Shown here: piece after piece, positions 16,566 to 25,270 of the stretch
Layout: every line of letters starts with the position of its first letter
Position numbering within the stretch: position 1 is the first letter of the stretch
DNA from: Rugamonas sp. A1-17
GTDB lineage: Bacteria; Pseudomonadota; Gammaproteobacteria; Burkholderiales; Burkholderiaceae_D
Length of the DNA: 64,000 nucleotides
Assembly: GCA_025548565.1 (NCBI GenBank)
Contig: JAJLPB010000002.1
Span: 62,001 to 126,000 of the forward strand
Reading direction: 5' to 3'
Notes under the pieces: generated by a model
Databases searched by the model: none
The model's input: only the letters and a program-made list of their open reading frames with translations
What the model was told of the DNA's origin: nothing
Program-made: the position numbers and the translations under genes

Positions 16566-18830
16566 ATGAAAAGACCATTGCTACTCAACGCATTACTGCT
16601 CTCGCTGTGCGCCGCCAACATCGTCGCCATGCCGGCGCAGGCTGCCGGCCCGGCCTACAGCTGGAACAACGTCAAGATCGGCGGCAGCGGCTATGTGCCC
16701 GGCATCATCGCCCATCCCGGCCAGCAGGGCCTGTTCTACGCGCGCACCGACGTCGGCGGCGCCTACCGCTACAACGCCAGCACCCGCACCTGGACCCCGC
16801 TCAACGACTGGATCTCGTCGGCGCAATTCAATATGAGCGGCATCGACTCCATCGCCGTCGATCCGCGCGATCCGAACAAGCTGTATGTGGTCGGCGGCAT
16901 TTACTACAGCGGCGGCAACGCCACGCTGATGATCTCCAACAACCAGGGCAACACGTTCACGCAGGTGCCGCTCGGCTTCACCGCCGGCGGCAACGAGCGC
17001 GGCAGGCAAGTGGGCGAGCGCCTGATGGTCGATCCCAACCAGGGCTCGGTGCTGTTCTACGGCACCGGCAACTACGCGGGCAGCGGCGGCAGCAACGGCT
17101 TGTGGAAAAGCAGTAACGGCGGCGCCAACTGGTCCAGGGTGAGCGGCTTCCCTGCCCTGTCCAACGACGGCACCGGCGCCGGCATCTCCTTCGTCGCTTT
17201 CCACAAGGGCTCCGGCACCGCCGGCCAGGCCACGCCGGTCCTGTTCGCCGGCATCAACACCAAGACCGCCGAGCAGACCGGCTCCAAACTGTACAAGAGC
17301 ACTGACGGCGGCAACAGCTGGTCGCCAATCTGGGGCGGGCCCGGCGGGCTGCAACCGCAGCGCGGCCAGATCGGACCGGACGGCAATCTCTACATCACCT
17401 TCGCGGCCTGGACCAGCAGCACGGACGGCAACGGCAAGGTGTGGGAACACTACGGCCCCGACGGCCTGACCAAGGGCCAGGTGTGGAAGTACGACATCGC
17501 CAACAACCAGTGGGCGTACATCACGCCGTGGAGCAGCAACAACAGCAACGGCGAGTACAGCTGGGGCTTCTCAGGGCTGTCGGTCGATCCCAGCCATCCG
17601 GGCCGGCTGATGGTCAACACCATCGACCGCTACGACTCGCAGGGCGAGACCGCCTACGTGTCCAACGACGGCGGCGCGCACTGGACCGACCTGGTGGCCA
17701 ACGCCACCTTCGACAGCAGCGCGGCGCCATGGAACACGGTGTACGGTCCCATCCACAACCTGGGCAACTGGAGCGCCTCGGTGCTGGACCCGTTCAACAC
17801 CAACCACGCCTTCGTCACGTCCGGCGGCGGCATCATGGAGAGCAACAACCTGACCGCCGCCAATCCGGCCTGGGCCTATGGCGAGAATGGCATCGAGGAG
17901 ACCGTGCTCAACGCGCTGATCTCGCCGCCGCCTAACCAGTACGGCGCGACGCCGCTGATCAGCGGCGGCGGCGACGTGTGCGGCTTCGTTCACAACAGCG
18001 TGACCACCGCGCCGAGCCAGCCGTTCTCGAATCCGACCTGCAACAACGTCACCGGCATGGACTACAAGAAGACCGACTCCACCTTCGTGGTGCGGGTCGG
18101 CAACGATGCCTACAGCGCCGTCAAGCACTACGGCGCGATCTCGTGGAACGGCGGCTACAGCTGGAGCGCCTTCAACAGCAACGGCACCGCCGTCGACGGT
18201 GGCGGCAGTGTCGCGGTGAACGCGGACGGCTCGTCCATCCTGTGGGCGCCCAAGGACGCGCCGCCGGCCTATTCCAACAACAACGCCTATTCGTGGAACT
18301 CGCTCAACGGCACGCTGCCGAACAATGTGAGGATCGTTGCCGACGGCTACAACGCCAACCTGTTCTACGCCTACGACCGCAACGTGGGCACGTTCTACGC
18401 CAGCAGCGACAAGGGGGCGACCTGGGCCGCCACCAACGCCGGCCTGATCGCCTGGGGCGACCAGCTGGTGGCGCCGGCCGGCCAGGGCGGCGATGTGTGG
18501 CTGGTCACCTACACCGGCCTGTACCACACCACCACCTCGGGCTGGGGCGCGTGGGTCAAGGCGCCGGGCGTGACGCAGGCGGGGGCGCTGGGCTTCGGCA
18601 AGGCGGCGCCGGGCGCCAGCTATCCGGCCATGTATGTGGAAGGCACGGCCAACGGCGTGTGGGGCATTCACCGCTCAATCGACGGCGGCAACACTTGGGT
18701 GCGCATCAATGACGACCAGCACCAGTGGTATGGCACCAACCACGTGATCACCGGCGATCCGAAGACCTTCGGCACGGTGTACATCGGCACCAACGGCCGC
18801 GGCATCCTGTACGGCACCTCGGCTAACTAA
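16566..18830 (+). CDS. GH74 xyloglucanase (secreted)
   Basis: The protein has 754 residues from the ATG at 16566, chosen because it opens a normal Sec signal peptide (MKRPLLLNALLLSLC to AQAAG). The GH74 signature ARTDVGGAYRYN places the conserved Asp at residue 62; the GGGDVCGF segment provides the second conserved acid. Asp-box repeats (for example STDGGNSW, DGGNTWVR) mark the propeller blades. It should hydrolyse the xyloglucan backbone outside the cytoplasm. It is divergent from the GH29 operon with a 293-bp shared upstream region, and is followed by a strong hairpin. No lipobox is present, unlike the GH74 at 2091-4445. Confidence 0.9.
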   Translation: MKRPLLLNALLLSLCAANIVAMPAQAAGPAYSWNNVKIGGSGYVPGIIAHPGQQGLFYARTDVGGAYRYNASTRTWTPLNDWISSAQFNMSGIDSIAVDPRDPNKLYVVGGIYYSGGNATLMISNNQGNTFTQVPLGFTAGGNERGRQVGERLMVDPNQGSVLFYGTGNYAGSGGSNGLWKSSNGGANWSRVSGFPALSNDGTGAGISFVAFHKGSGTAGQATPVLFAGINTKTAEQTGSKLYKSTDGGNSWSPIWGGPGGLQPQRGQIGPDGNLYITFAAWTSSTDGNGKVWEHYGPDGLTKGQVWKYDIANNQWAYITPWSSNNSNGEYSWGFSGLSVDPSHPGRLMVNTIDRYDSQGETAYVSNDGGAHWTDLVANATFDSSAAPWNTVYGPIHNLGNWSASVLDPFNTNHAFVTSGGGIMESNNLTAANPAWAYGENGIEETVLNALISPPPNQYGATPLISGGGDVCGFVHNSVTTAPSQPFSNPTCNNVTGMDYKKTDSTFVVRVGNDAYSAVKHYGAISWNGGYSWSAFNSNGTAVDGGGSVAVNADGSSILWAPKDAPPAYSNNNAYSWNSLNGTLPNNVRIVADGYNANLFYAYDRNVGTFYASSDKGATWAATNAGLIAWGDQLVAPAGQGGDVWLVTYTGLYHTTTSGWGAWVKAPGVTQAGALGFGKAAPGASYPAMYVEGTANGVWGIHRSIDGGNTWVRINDDQHQWYGTNHVITGDPKTFGTVYIGTNGRGILYGTSAN

Positions 18831-18845
18831 GCATCCCGCAACAAG

Positions 18846-18868
18846 CGCCCCGCCGCAATGGCGGGGCG
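18846..18868 (+). terminator. Hairpin after the GH74 gene
   Basis: Arms 18846-18854 and 18860-18868 (CGCCCCGCC/GGCGGGGCG) are perfect with a 5-base loop, followed by an AT-rich TATAATTAA. It is a likely terminator for GH74, and the AT-rich tail may also serve as the -10 region of the toxin-antitoxin promoter. Confidence 0.6.
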
Positions 18869-18939
18869 TATAATTAACGGATACCAGAGCAAAGGGAATG
18901 CGCTACACCAATTGACATCAACAGGCAGGGAGGTGCGCC

Positions 18940-19140
18940 ATGACAGCCTTCATTCACCACGAAGACGACCAATCGCTCGACTCGACGGCAAAAGACACGG
19001 CCAAAGACAATTCGCTCGCTCAAGCACGCAAGCGCCGCGTTGAGGCTTTGCGCCGCGTCGCAGGTATCTGGGCGGACCGCACCGACATTCCCGCCGACAG
19101 CCTGACCTATCAATTGGAGTTGAGGTCCGAATGGCCCTAG
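18940..19140 (+). CDS. vapB: VapB-type antitoxin
   Basis: This 66-residue protein starts 6 bases after an AGGGAGG ribosome site. It has a charged N-terminal region and the tail AGIWADRTDIPADSLTYQLE that is usual for antitoxins of PIN-domain toxins; this part would wrap into the toxin active site. Its stop overlaps the toxin start by 10 bases, typical of translational coupling. The N-terminal DNA-binding part is short and not clearly assignable. It is expected to repress its own promoter together with the toxin. Confidence 0.8.
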   Translation: MTAFIHHEDDQSLDSTAKDTAKDNSLAQARKRRVEALRRVAGIWADRTDIPADSLTYQLELRSEWP

Positions 19141-19637
19141 TCCTGTTCGACTCCAACATACTCATAGACGCCCTTAAGGGATATCCACCGGCAATCGAGG
19201 AGCTGGAATATTGGGACGAACCCGCCATCAGCGCCATTACCTGGATGGAGGTCATGGCAGGCACCAGAGACGACTACGACGAAGTGCTGGACTTCTTGAA
19301 TTCCTTTGGGTTTGAAGTCATTCATACGAACGAAGCAACCATGATCGCTTCGATGACGATCCGCAGAATGAGCATCCAAATGGGTCACAAGGTCGGCCTG
19401 CCCGACGCCATCATCATGGGAACGGGCGTAGTCCACAAAGCGACTATTATCACTCGCAACAAGAAGGACTTCTTTACGCCGAACGTCCGTATTTCTTACG
19501 AATTGAAATCAACAAATCCAGCGGAATTCATCAATGTGGATCCTCCACCGGGTGTCGCTTCGTCGTCCACCGCCGTTTTGGGCGACGATTGGTTTGAACT
19601 TTTCAAACAAACCATTTCGAGGCCGCCGCAAGGTTGA
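19131..19637 (+). CDS. vapC: VapC-type PIN-domain RNase toxin
   Basis: The protein has 168 residues. The PIN acidic residues are present: Asp7 in LFDSNILIDAL, Glu40 in TWMEVMAG and Asp92 in LPDAIIMG, with TRNKKDF near residue 113-119 holding the last acid. PIN toxins cut RNA with a metal-dependent active site and are held inactive by the antitoxin. The last 35-40 residues (from about FINVDPPPG) extend beyond the usual domain, perhaps through a readthrough addition. The pair sits between two glycosidase genes and has lower GC content than they do, which suggests acquisition by transfer. Confidence 0.85.
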   Translation: MALVLFDSNILIDALKGYPPAIEELEYWDEPAISAITWMEVMAGTRDDYDEVLDFLNSFGFEVIHTNEATMIASMTIRRMSIQMGHKVGLPDAIIMGTGVVHKATIITRNKKDFFTPNVRISYELKSTNPAEFINVDPPPGVASSSTAVLGDDWFELFKQTISRPPQG

Positions 19638-19645
19638 CGGAAAAC

Positions 19646-19674
19646 CTCGTCGTCCGATACCGCTGGACGACGAG
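19646..19674. terminator. 10-bp hairpin between vapC and GH42
   Basis: The arms at 19646-19655 and 19665-19674 are perfectly complementary with a 9-base loop, lying between two convergent genes. The plus side continues CTTCTTAC. It is a likely bidirectional terminator. Confidence 0.55.
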
Positions 19675-19678
19675 CTTC

Positions 19679-21742
19679 TTACTTGGCCAGCAGTTCCACG
19701 CCCAGCGGTTCCAGGTGCAGCGTGCCGGTCCACTGTTTGCCGCCCAGGATGCCCGTCATGGCGCCGTCGATGGCCACGTCCTTGGCCTCGCCGGTGGTGT
19801 TGACGTACAGCGTGCGGCCCTCGACCGTGCGGGCGTAGACGCCGTCCGGCGTCTTCGGCCCCGGCACGATGCCCAGGCTGGCGTACAGCTGGCGGTACAG
19901 CGGCCGCATGATCTGCGGCTGGGCCGCCGTGGCCACATAGATCGCCCTGCCCTTGCCGTAGTTGTTGACCGTGATCGACGGCGGCGTGCCGTCGACGTTG
20001 CTGAAGCGCGCCAGCACCTGCGCGGTGGACGGCTTCAGCACCTCGTAGTGGCCGATGCTGCCCTTGACTTCCTCGTCGCCGATCTTGGTCAGCAGCGTGC
20101 CGCCGTTGTAGAACTCGTTGGTGCGCAGGCCGAACACGTCGGTCAGGCGGCCCGGCAGCGGCGTGTTGAACCACTGATTGTGCTCGTTGACCTTGTCCGA
20201 CAACGCGGTCATGATCACCGTGCCGCCGTCGCCCACGAACTTGCGGATGGCGTCGGCGCTGGCCTGGTCCATCAGGTACAGGCCCGGCACCACGAGCAGG
20301 CTGTAGCGGCTCAGGTCCTCGTGCGCGATGTTGATGACGGCCACGTCGATGTTGTCCTTGAACAGCGGCTCGAACGCGTTGTGGGCCTGCGTCAGGTACG
20401 GCGTGGTGATGTAGGGCCGCACGGTGTTGTTGTCCGCCGGCGGCGGGTTGGTGGCCTGCATATTGTCGAACGAATAGGCGAAGGCCACCTTCGGCTGCGT
20501 CATGCGCGGGAAGCCGAGCTTTTGCAGCTTGTCGAAGTCGGCCGCGATGGTGGCGAACTCGCCCAGTTTCCACGACGGCCGGTCATCGTGGTCCAGCAGG
20601 CCGAACAGCGCCTGCTCCTCGCCGCCCAGGTGGCTGTTGTAGGTCCACGCCAGCACCGACTGCGCGCCCAGCAGCAGGCCGAAGTGCGCCCACATGCGCG
20701 AGCGTCCCTTGGTGCCGTAGTAGCCGGGGCCGCCGGCGGTGAATTCGTTGAACCAGATCGGCGTCGACATCGCGCCCTTCATCATCAACGCCTCGAAGCC
20801 GGAGCCGACCGGCGAGCCGGGATAGAAGCCCATCGCGCCGTAGTTGGCGTACTGGCGGTAGGTCGACAGGTAGTCGAAGCCCTTGCGGCCGGCGCTGTCC
20901 CACAGGTTGGAGATGGCCGGTTTGTCCGGCGTGTTCTTCTGACGAATCGCGTCCAGGTCCGTCAGCGCGCCGATGGTGACGTCGGACCAGTAGCGGCGCA
21001 GGTCGATCAGGCGCTCGTAGGCGCCGGGGCCGTCCGCGTACGGCAGGCGCACCTCGTCCCAGTCGCCGATGCGGCGCGACCAGCGTTGCGTGGCCCAGGC
21101 CTGGTTGAGCGCGTCGAGATTGCCGTATTTCTTTTTCAGCCAGCCGATGAAGCGCTTGCGGTCGGCCTCGGAGTACGACATGTAGCCGTTGCCGATCTCG
21201 TTGTCGAAGCCGATGGCCAGCAGCGCCGGATGCTTGGCGTAGCGCTTGGTGAGCTTGTCGGCGAAGCGGGCCACCAGGCGCTTGTAGTCCGGGTCGCTGA
21301 TATTGTCCATGTAGCGCTCGGCCGCGTCGAGGCGGTTGCCCTGCTGCGTGACCAGGTTGACGCCGGGGTATTTGTGATGCAGCCACTGCGGCGCCGGCAG
21401 GCCCGCGATGTCGACGATGACGCGGATGCCGGCGGCATGCATCTGGTCCATGATCCAGTCGAAGGTGGCGAATTCGAACTTGCCTTCGGACGGTTCGAAA
21501 TAGTCCCACGACAGGTCGCCCATGCGCACCACCTTGAAGCCGGACTGCTTCATCAGGGCGATGTCGCTCTTGACCTGTTCGCGGCTGCGGTCGACCGGCT
21601 GGTAGCAGGCGCCGACGAACAGCTGGCCGGCGCCCGGCCAGTCGGGGTGGCCGGGCGCACCTTGGGCCCAGGCGTGGCCGGGGCCGAGCGCGGCCAGCGC
21701 CAGCGTGCAGGCGGCCGCCATTTGGCGAAGACGACAGGCCAT
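19679..21742 (-). CDS. GH42 beta-galactosidase
   Basis: The protein has 687 residues with a signal peptide ending near AWAQG (residue 27). The GH42 barrel shows the acid/base in IGFDNEIGNGY (Glu182) and the nucleophile in PIWFNEFTAGG (Glu333). The trimerisation domain (residues about 400-610) and a C-terminal beta domain follow, so it is full length. The start lies 1 base after the GH39 stop codon, so the two are translated from one message driven by the promoter at 23344-23434. Acting outside the cytoplasm, it would remove beta-galactose from oligosaccharides produced by the endo-acting GH74 and GH5 enzymes. Some GH42 members act on arabinogalactan or galactan pieces instead. Confidence 0.9.
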   Translation of the reverse strand: MACRLRQMAAACTLALAALGPGHAWAQGAPGHPDWPGAGQLFVGACYQPVDRSREQVKSDIALMKQSGFKVVRMGDLSWDYFEPSEGKFEFATFDWIMDQMHAAGIRVIVDIAGLPAPQWLHHKYPGVNLVTQQGNRLDAAERYMDNISDPDYKRLVARFADKLTKRYAKHPALLAIGFDNEIGNGYMSYSEADRKRFIGWLKKKYGNLDALNQAWATQRWSRRIGDWDEVRLPYADGPGAYERLIDLRRYWSDVTIGALTDLDAIRQKNTPDKPAISNLWDSAGRKGFDYLSTYRQYANYGAMGFYPGSPVGSGFEALMMKGAMSTPIWFNEFTAGGPGYYGTKGRSRMWAHFGLLLGAQSVLAWTYNSHLGGEEQALFGLLDHDDRPSWKLGEFATIAADFDKLQKLGFPRMTQPKVAFAYSFDNMQATNPPPADNNTVRPYITTPYLTQAHNAFEPLFKDNIDVAVINIAHEDLSRYSLLVVPGLYLMDQASADAIRKFVGDGGTVIMTALSDKVNEHNQWFNTPLPGRLTDVFGLRTNEFYNGGTLLTKIGDEEVKGSIGHYEVLKPSTAQVLARFSNVDGTPPSITVNNYGKGRAIYVATAAQPQIMRPLYRQLYASLGIVPGPKTPDGVYARTVEGRTLYVNTTGEAKDVAIDGAMTGILGGKQWTGTLHLEPLGVELLAK

Positions 21743-21743
21743 C

Positions 21744-23312
21744 TCAATCCTCCCGCGTCAGCGTCACCAGGGCGACGTCGTTGCTGCGCATCGGCAGCTT
21801 GACGTCGACGGCGCCGCTCTTGCCGACCGTGAGCACGCGGTCGGTCTCGGGCAGGTCGCGGGTGAGCCCGTGCAGCTGCTCGACCTGGGCCGGGGTCAGC
21901 GTCTTCGGCGCGCCCATCTCGATGTAGGCCGAGTAGGCGTCGTTGGCGCGGAAGCCGGTGCGGTGCACCTGCAGGCGGTACTTGCCGGGTTTGACGTGAT
22001 CGATGCGCACGGCCAGCGGGGCCGACGGCGACGACGGCACCAGGCGGCCATAGAACGGCCGGTTGCTGACCTTCTGCTCCGGCTGCTGGAAGTCCCACAC
22101 CACGGCCGTCACCTTGCGGCCGTCCGAGGACGCCATCACCTGCGCGTCGGCGACCGGGATCTCGTTGCCGCTCAGCGCGTGCAGGTACTTGTAGGCGAAA
22201 TACGCGGGCTTGCGGACGCCCTGCGGGTTAAGCAAGCCGAAGCCGCCCTCGAACGGCTTGGTCGGCGGGCCCGGCTCTTCGAACAGGTCGGTGTAGGTCC
22301 AGTAGCTCATGCCCTGCACCAGGCCCTTGCTGGCCTTGAGCTTGCTGAGGATGTAGCTCGAGCTGATGTAGGAATCGTGCACCAGGTCGCGCGGCGTGTA
22401 GCTGGTGCTCCATTCGGTGAAGTACAGCGGCAGGTTGGGGAACTTCGACGCCGAGATCTGTTCGCGCACGCGCCGCACGTCGCCGACGATGGCGTCCGGC
22501 GACGGCGACAACTTGGTGTCGCCCTCGCCCTTCTCGTCGAGGAAGCCGCCGTCCACGCCGTAGGTGTGGGTGGTGACGAAATCGACGGCGGCGCCGCTCT
22601 TGGCCACGTGCTCGAGGAATTCCGGCACCCAGGCCGCGCCGGCGGTGGACGGCCCGCCCACGCGCAGCGCCGGGTCGATGGACTTGATGGTGTTGGCGGT
22701 CAGGTCGTACAGCTCGAAATACGCCTTCTGGTCGGCGCCTTCCCAGAAGCCATCCAGGTTGGGCTCGTTCCATACCTCGAAGAACCAGCTGCGTACCTCC
22801 TCCTGGCCGTAGCGCTGCTCGATGTGGCGCACGAAGGCCGCGATCAGGTCCTTCCATTTGGCCGGATCGGGATGCGAGGTGTTGCCTTGCCAGTAGAAGA
22901 TCTTGTTCTGCGAGGTCGCCATGGCCTGCGGCGTGAAGCCCAGCTCGACGAAGGGCTTGATGTGACGCGCCAGCATCTTGTCGTACAGCTGGTCCAGCTT
23001 GGTCCAATCGTAGACGGTCTTGCCGTCCTCGATGCGCACCGTGCCCAGCACGTCGTGGAAGATGGCGTGGAAGCGCAGGTAGCGGAAGCCAAGCTCGTCG
23101 ACCGTGGTCTTCAGTTGCGCCATGCTGTCGTCGCGCTGCAGCGTGCCCGGATAGTCGGAGCCGACCGACAGGTCGTAGAAGCGGTCGAGCGGCTGGAGCG
23201 CCTGGGCGGCGTCGACCACGATGCGGCGCGGCGCGGGCTGGGCGGCGTTGGCCGACAGTGGAAGGCAGATCGAAGCGATGGCTGCCAGGAAAACGGGGCG
23301 GAAGTGTTGCAT
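21744..23312 (-). CDS. GH39 glycosidase (beta-xylosidase type)
   Basis: The protein has 522 residues with a signal peptide ending near SANAA (residue 24). The clan GH-A barrel shows the acid/base in FEVWNEPNLDGFW (Glu183) and the nucleophile in LYFTEWSTSY (Glu300), characteristic of GH39. A C-terminal beta-sandwich begins near residue 380. GH39 enzymes include beta-xylosidases and enzymes acting on other beta-linked sugars, so the exact activity is open. It is the first gene of an operon with GH42. Its upstream region carries the same two-part element as the GH29 operon at identical spacing, which argues for common control. Confidence 0.88.
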   Translation of the reverse strand: MQHFRPVFLAAIASICLPLSANAAQPAPRRIVVDAAQALQPLDRFYDLSVGSDYPGTLQRDDSMAQLKTTVDELGFRYLRFHAIFHDVLGTVRIEDGKTVYDWTKLDQLYDKMLARHIKPFVELGFTPQAMATSQNKIFYWQGNTSHPDPAKWKDLIAAFVRHIEQRYGQEEVRSWFFEVWNEPNLDGFWEGADQKAYFELYDLTANTIKSIDPALRVGGPSTAGAAWVPEFLEHVAKSGAAVDFVTTHTYGVDGGFLDEKGEGDTKLSPSPDAIVGDVRRVREQISASKFPNLPLYFTEWSTSYTPRDLVHDSYISSSYILSKLKASKGLVQGMSYWTYTDLFEEPGPPTKPFEGGFGLLNPQGVRKPAYFAYKYLHALSGNEIPVADAQVMASSDGRKVTAVVWDFQQPEQKVSNRPFYGRLVPSSPSAPLAVRIDHVKPGKYRLQVHRTGFRANDAYSAYIEMGAPKTLTPAQVEQLHGLTRDLPETDRVLTVGKSGAVDVKLPMRSNDVALVTLTRED

Positions 23313-23343
23313 TGAAACGGTCTCCTAGTCTGATTATTGCCGG

Positions 23344-23434
23344 GATGCTAGCACCTGCGCCCCGCATCGGAAACATCGGACGTAACCGTTAGTACATTTC
23401 GTTATGCCGGTTGGTGATTTGCGTAATTCCGGCC
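23344..23434 (-). promoter_or_regulatory. Two-part promoter element of the GH39/GH42 operon
   Basis: The proximal box GATGCTAGCACC at 23344-23355 begins 32 bases from the start codon and the distal box TTGGTGATTTGCGTAAT starts at 23411. Both boxes and their 67-bp offset match the element before the GH29 operon at 16305-16396, whereas the DNA between them is poorly conserved. Confidence 0.6.
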
Positions 23435-23453
23435 GCCCGGCCCTCCCTGCCGG

Positions 23454-25070
23454 TCAACGCAGCTGTCGCAACGGCGTGCGCTCCATGCGTGCCCTGGCGG
23501 CCGGACGCTCCAGCGTGAACAGGCTGATCGCCTGCGTCAGGCGGCCGGCCTGGTCGTGCAGGCTGGCCGCCGCCGTCGCCGCCTGCTCCACCATGGCGGC
23601 GTTCTGCTGGGTGCGCTCGTCCAGCTCGTCCAGCGCGCGGCTGACCTGCTCGACGCCGGCGCTCTGCTCGCCGCTGGCGTCGGCGATCTCGCGCATCAGC
23701 CCGGAGACGTGGCCGACCGCGCCGACGATCTCGTCGGCCATCTGGCTGGCCTCCCGCACCAGCAGATTGCCGTGCGCGACCTTGTCGACCGTGTCGCCCA
23801 GCTGGGCCTTGATCTCTTTGGCCGCCGCCGTGGAACGCTGCGCCAGATGACGCACCTCCGACGCCACCACCGCGAAGCCCCTGCCCTGCTCGCCGGCGCG
23901 GGCCGCCTCCACCGCCGCGTTCAGCGCCAGGATATTGGTCTGGAAGGCGATGCCCTCGATCAGCGCGATCATCTCCTCGATGCGGCGGCCGGCCTGGCTG
24001 ATGTCGCCCATGGTCACGCCCATGCGGCCGACGGCGGCGCCGCCCTTGCGCGCCACCACGGCGGCCTGCGCCATGAGCTCGCTGGCGACCCGGGCGTTGC
24101 CGGCGGTCTGCTTGACCGTGACCACCAGCCGCTCGACGCTGGCGGCCGATTCCTCCAGGCTGACCGCCTGCGCCTCGGTGCGCAGCGCCAGGTCGGCGTT
24201 GCCGGCCGCGATGTCGCTGGCGGCGGCGCGCATGCTGTCGACGTTGGCGTGCACGTCGCCGACGATGGCGGCCAGGTTGCGGTTCATCTGTTGGGTCGCC
24301 CGCAGCAGCTGGCCGACGTCGTCGTCGCGGCTGGTGTCCAGCGTGCCGCCCAGCTCGCCGCTGGCGATGGTGCGCACGGCGCCGATGGCGTCCCGCAGCG
24401 GCGCCACGAAGGTGGTCTGCAAGCCGTGCCACAGCACGCCGATCAGCGCGGCCCCGGCCACGCCGCCGGCCGCGAACCACGCGCCCGCGCGGCCGCCCAG
24501 CAGCAAGGCGCCGGCACCGCCTCCGCCCAGCAGCAGCGCGCAGATCGCGCCCAGCGCGGCCAGCGTGCGGACCTCGGTCGACAGGCCTTGCCAGGCCGCG
24601 CCGAAGCCGTTCCAGCCGAGGCGCCGCACCTGCCCCTGGCGCACGGCCAGCCGCTCGCGGTTGCCGTCGGCCATGCGGCGGTAGGCGCTGGCGGCGGCCT
24701 CGACCTCGGAGCGCGCCGGCTTGGTGCGCACCGAGATGTAGCCCACCACCTTGCCGCGCTCGCGCACCGGCATGACGCTGGCCTCGACCCAGTAGAAGTC
24801 GCCGTTGCGGCGGCGGTTCTTGACCAGGCCATTCCATGCCTGGCCCGCCTGCAGCGTGCGCCACAGGTCGGCAAACGCGGCCGGCGGCATGTCGGGATGG
24901 CGCACGAGGTTGTGCGGCGCGCCGAGCAGCTCCGCTTCGCTATAGCCGCTGGCCTCGACGAAACCGGGATTGACGTACACGATCTTGCCGCGCAAGTCGG
25001 TCTTGGAGACCAGGGGCCGGCCCTCCTCCAGCTGGTATTCGATGGAGGTCACGGGCAGGTTTTGTCGCAT
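23454..25070 (-). CDS. Aer-type chemoreceptor (PAS domain, membrane segments, MCP domain)
   Basis: The protein has 538 residues. The N-terminal PAS domain (about 8-125: [54 protein letters not shown]) matches the Aer family of redox-sensing receptors, which bind FAD and sense respiratory state. Two hydrophobic segments (about 165-215) make a short membrane hairpin with almost no periplasmic part, followed by HAMP and the MCP signalling domain with the tip [24 protein letters not shown] lies about 8 bases before the ATG. It should drive energy taxis through CheA/CheW encoded elsewhere. It lies downstream of the efflux operon on the same strand, but is probably transcribed separately. Confidence 0.88.
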   Translation of the reverse strand: MRQNLPVTSIEYQLEEGRPLVSKTDLRGKIVYVNPGFVEASGYSEAELLGAPHNLVRHPDMPPAAFADLWRTLQAGQAWNGLVKNRRRNGDFYWVEASVMPVRERGKVVGYISVRTKPARSEVEAAASAYRRMADGNRERLAVRQGQVRRLGWNGFGAAWQGLSTEVRTLAALGAICALLLGGGGAGALLLGGRAGAWFAAGGVAGAALIGVLWHGLQTTFVAPLRDAIGAVRTIASGELGGTLDTSRDDDVGQLLRATQQMNRNLAAIVGDVHANVDSMRAAASDIAAGNADLALRTEAQAVSLEESAASVERLVVTVKQTAGNARVASELMAQAAVVARKGGAAVGRMGVTMGDISQAGRRIEEMIALIEGIAFQTNILALNAAVEAARAGEQGRGFAVVASEVRHLAQRSTAAAKEIKAQLGDTVDKVAHGNLLVREASQMADEIVGAVGHVSGLMREIADASGEQSAGVEQVSRALDELDERTQQNAAMVEQAATAAASLHDQAGRLTQAISLFTLERPAARARMERTPLRQLR

Positions 25071-25240
25071 GATGGATGCCTTGCGGTCTGGTTGGCGGCG
25101 GCGCGCGGCGCCGGCTTGCGGCGGTCGGCGTCCAGCCGGTAAAAGTCGATGGCGGCGCGGAACGGCGCCGGGTCGTGGGGCAACACCCGCTCATGCGGCT
25201 GGCCCGGCTTTGGATGTGCACCATGGATCATCTTCAACAT
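25049..25240 (-). CDS. Possible small protein, unrecognised
   Basis: This 63-residue frame is preceded by GGGAG at 7 bases from the ATG and overlaps the start of the chemoreceptor gene by 22 bases. It is rich in Pro, Arg and Ala and has no recognisable domain or signal peptide. It could be a short leader that couples translation to the receptor, or a chance frame in GC-rich DNA. Confidence 0.2.
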   Translation of the reverse strand: MLKMIHGAHPKPGQPHERVLPHDPAPFRAAIDFYRLDADRRKPAPRAAANQTARHPSCDKTCP

Positions 25241-25270
25241 ATCGTTCTCCCGGTCGTTACGCGCCGTGTG

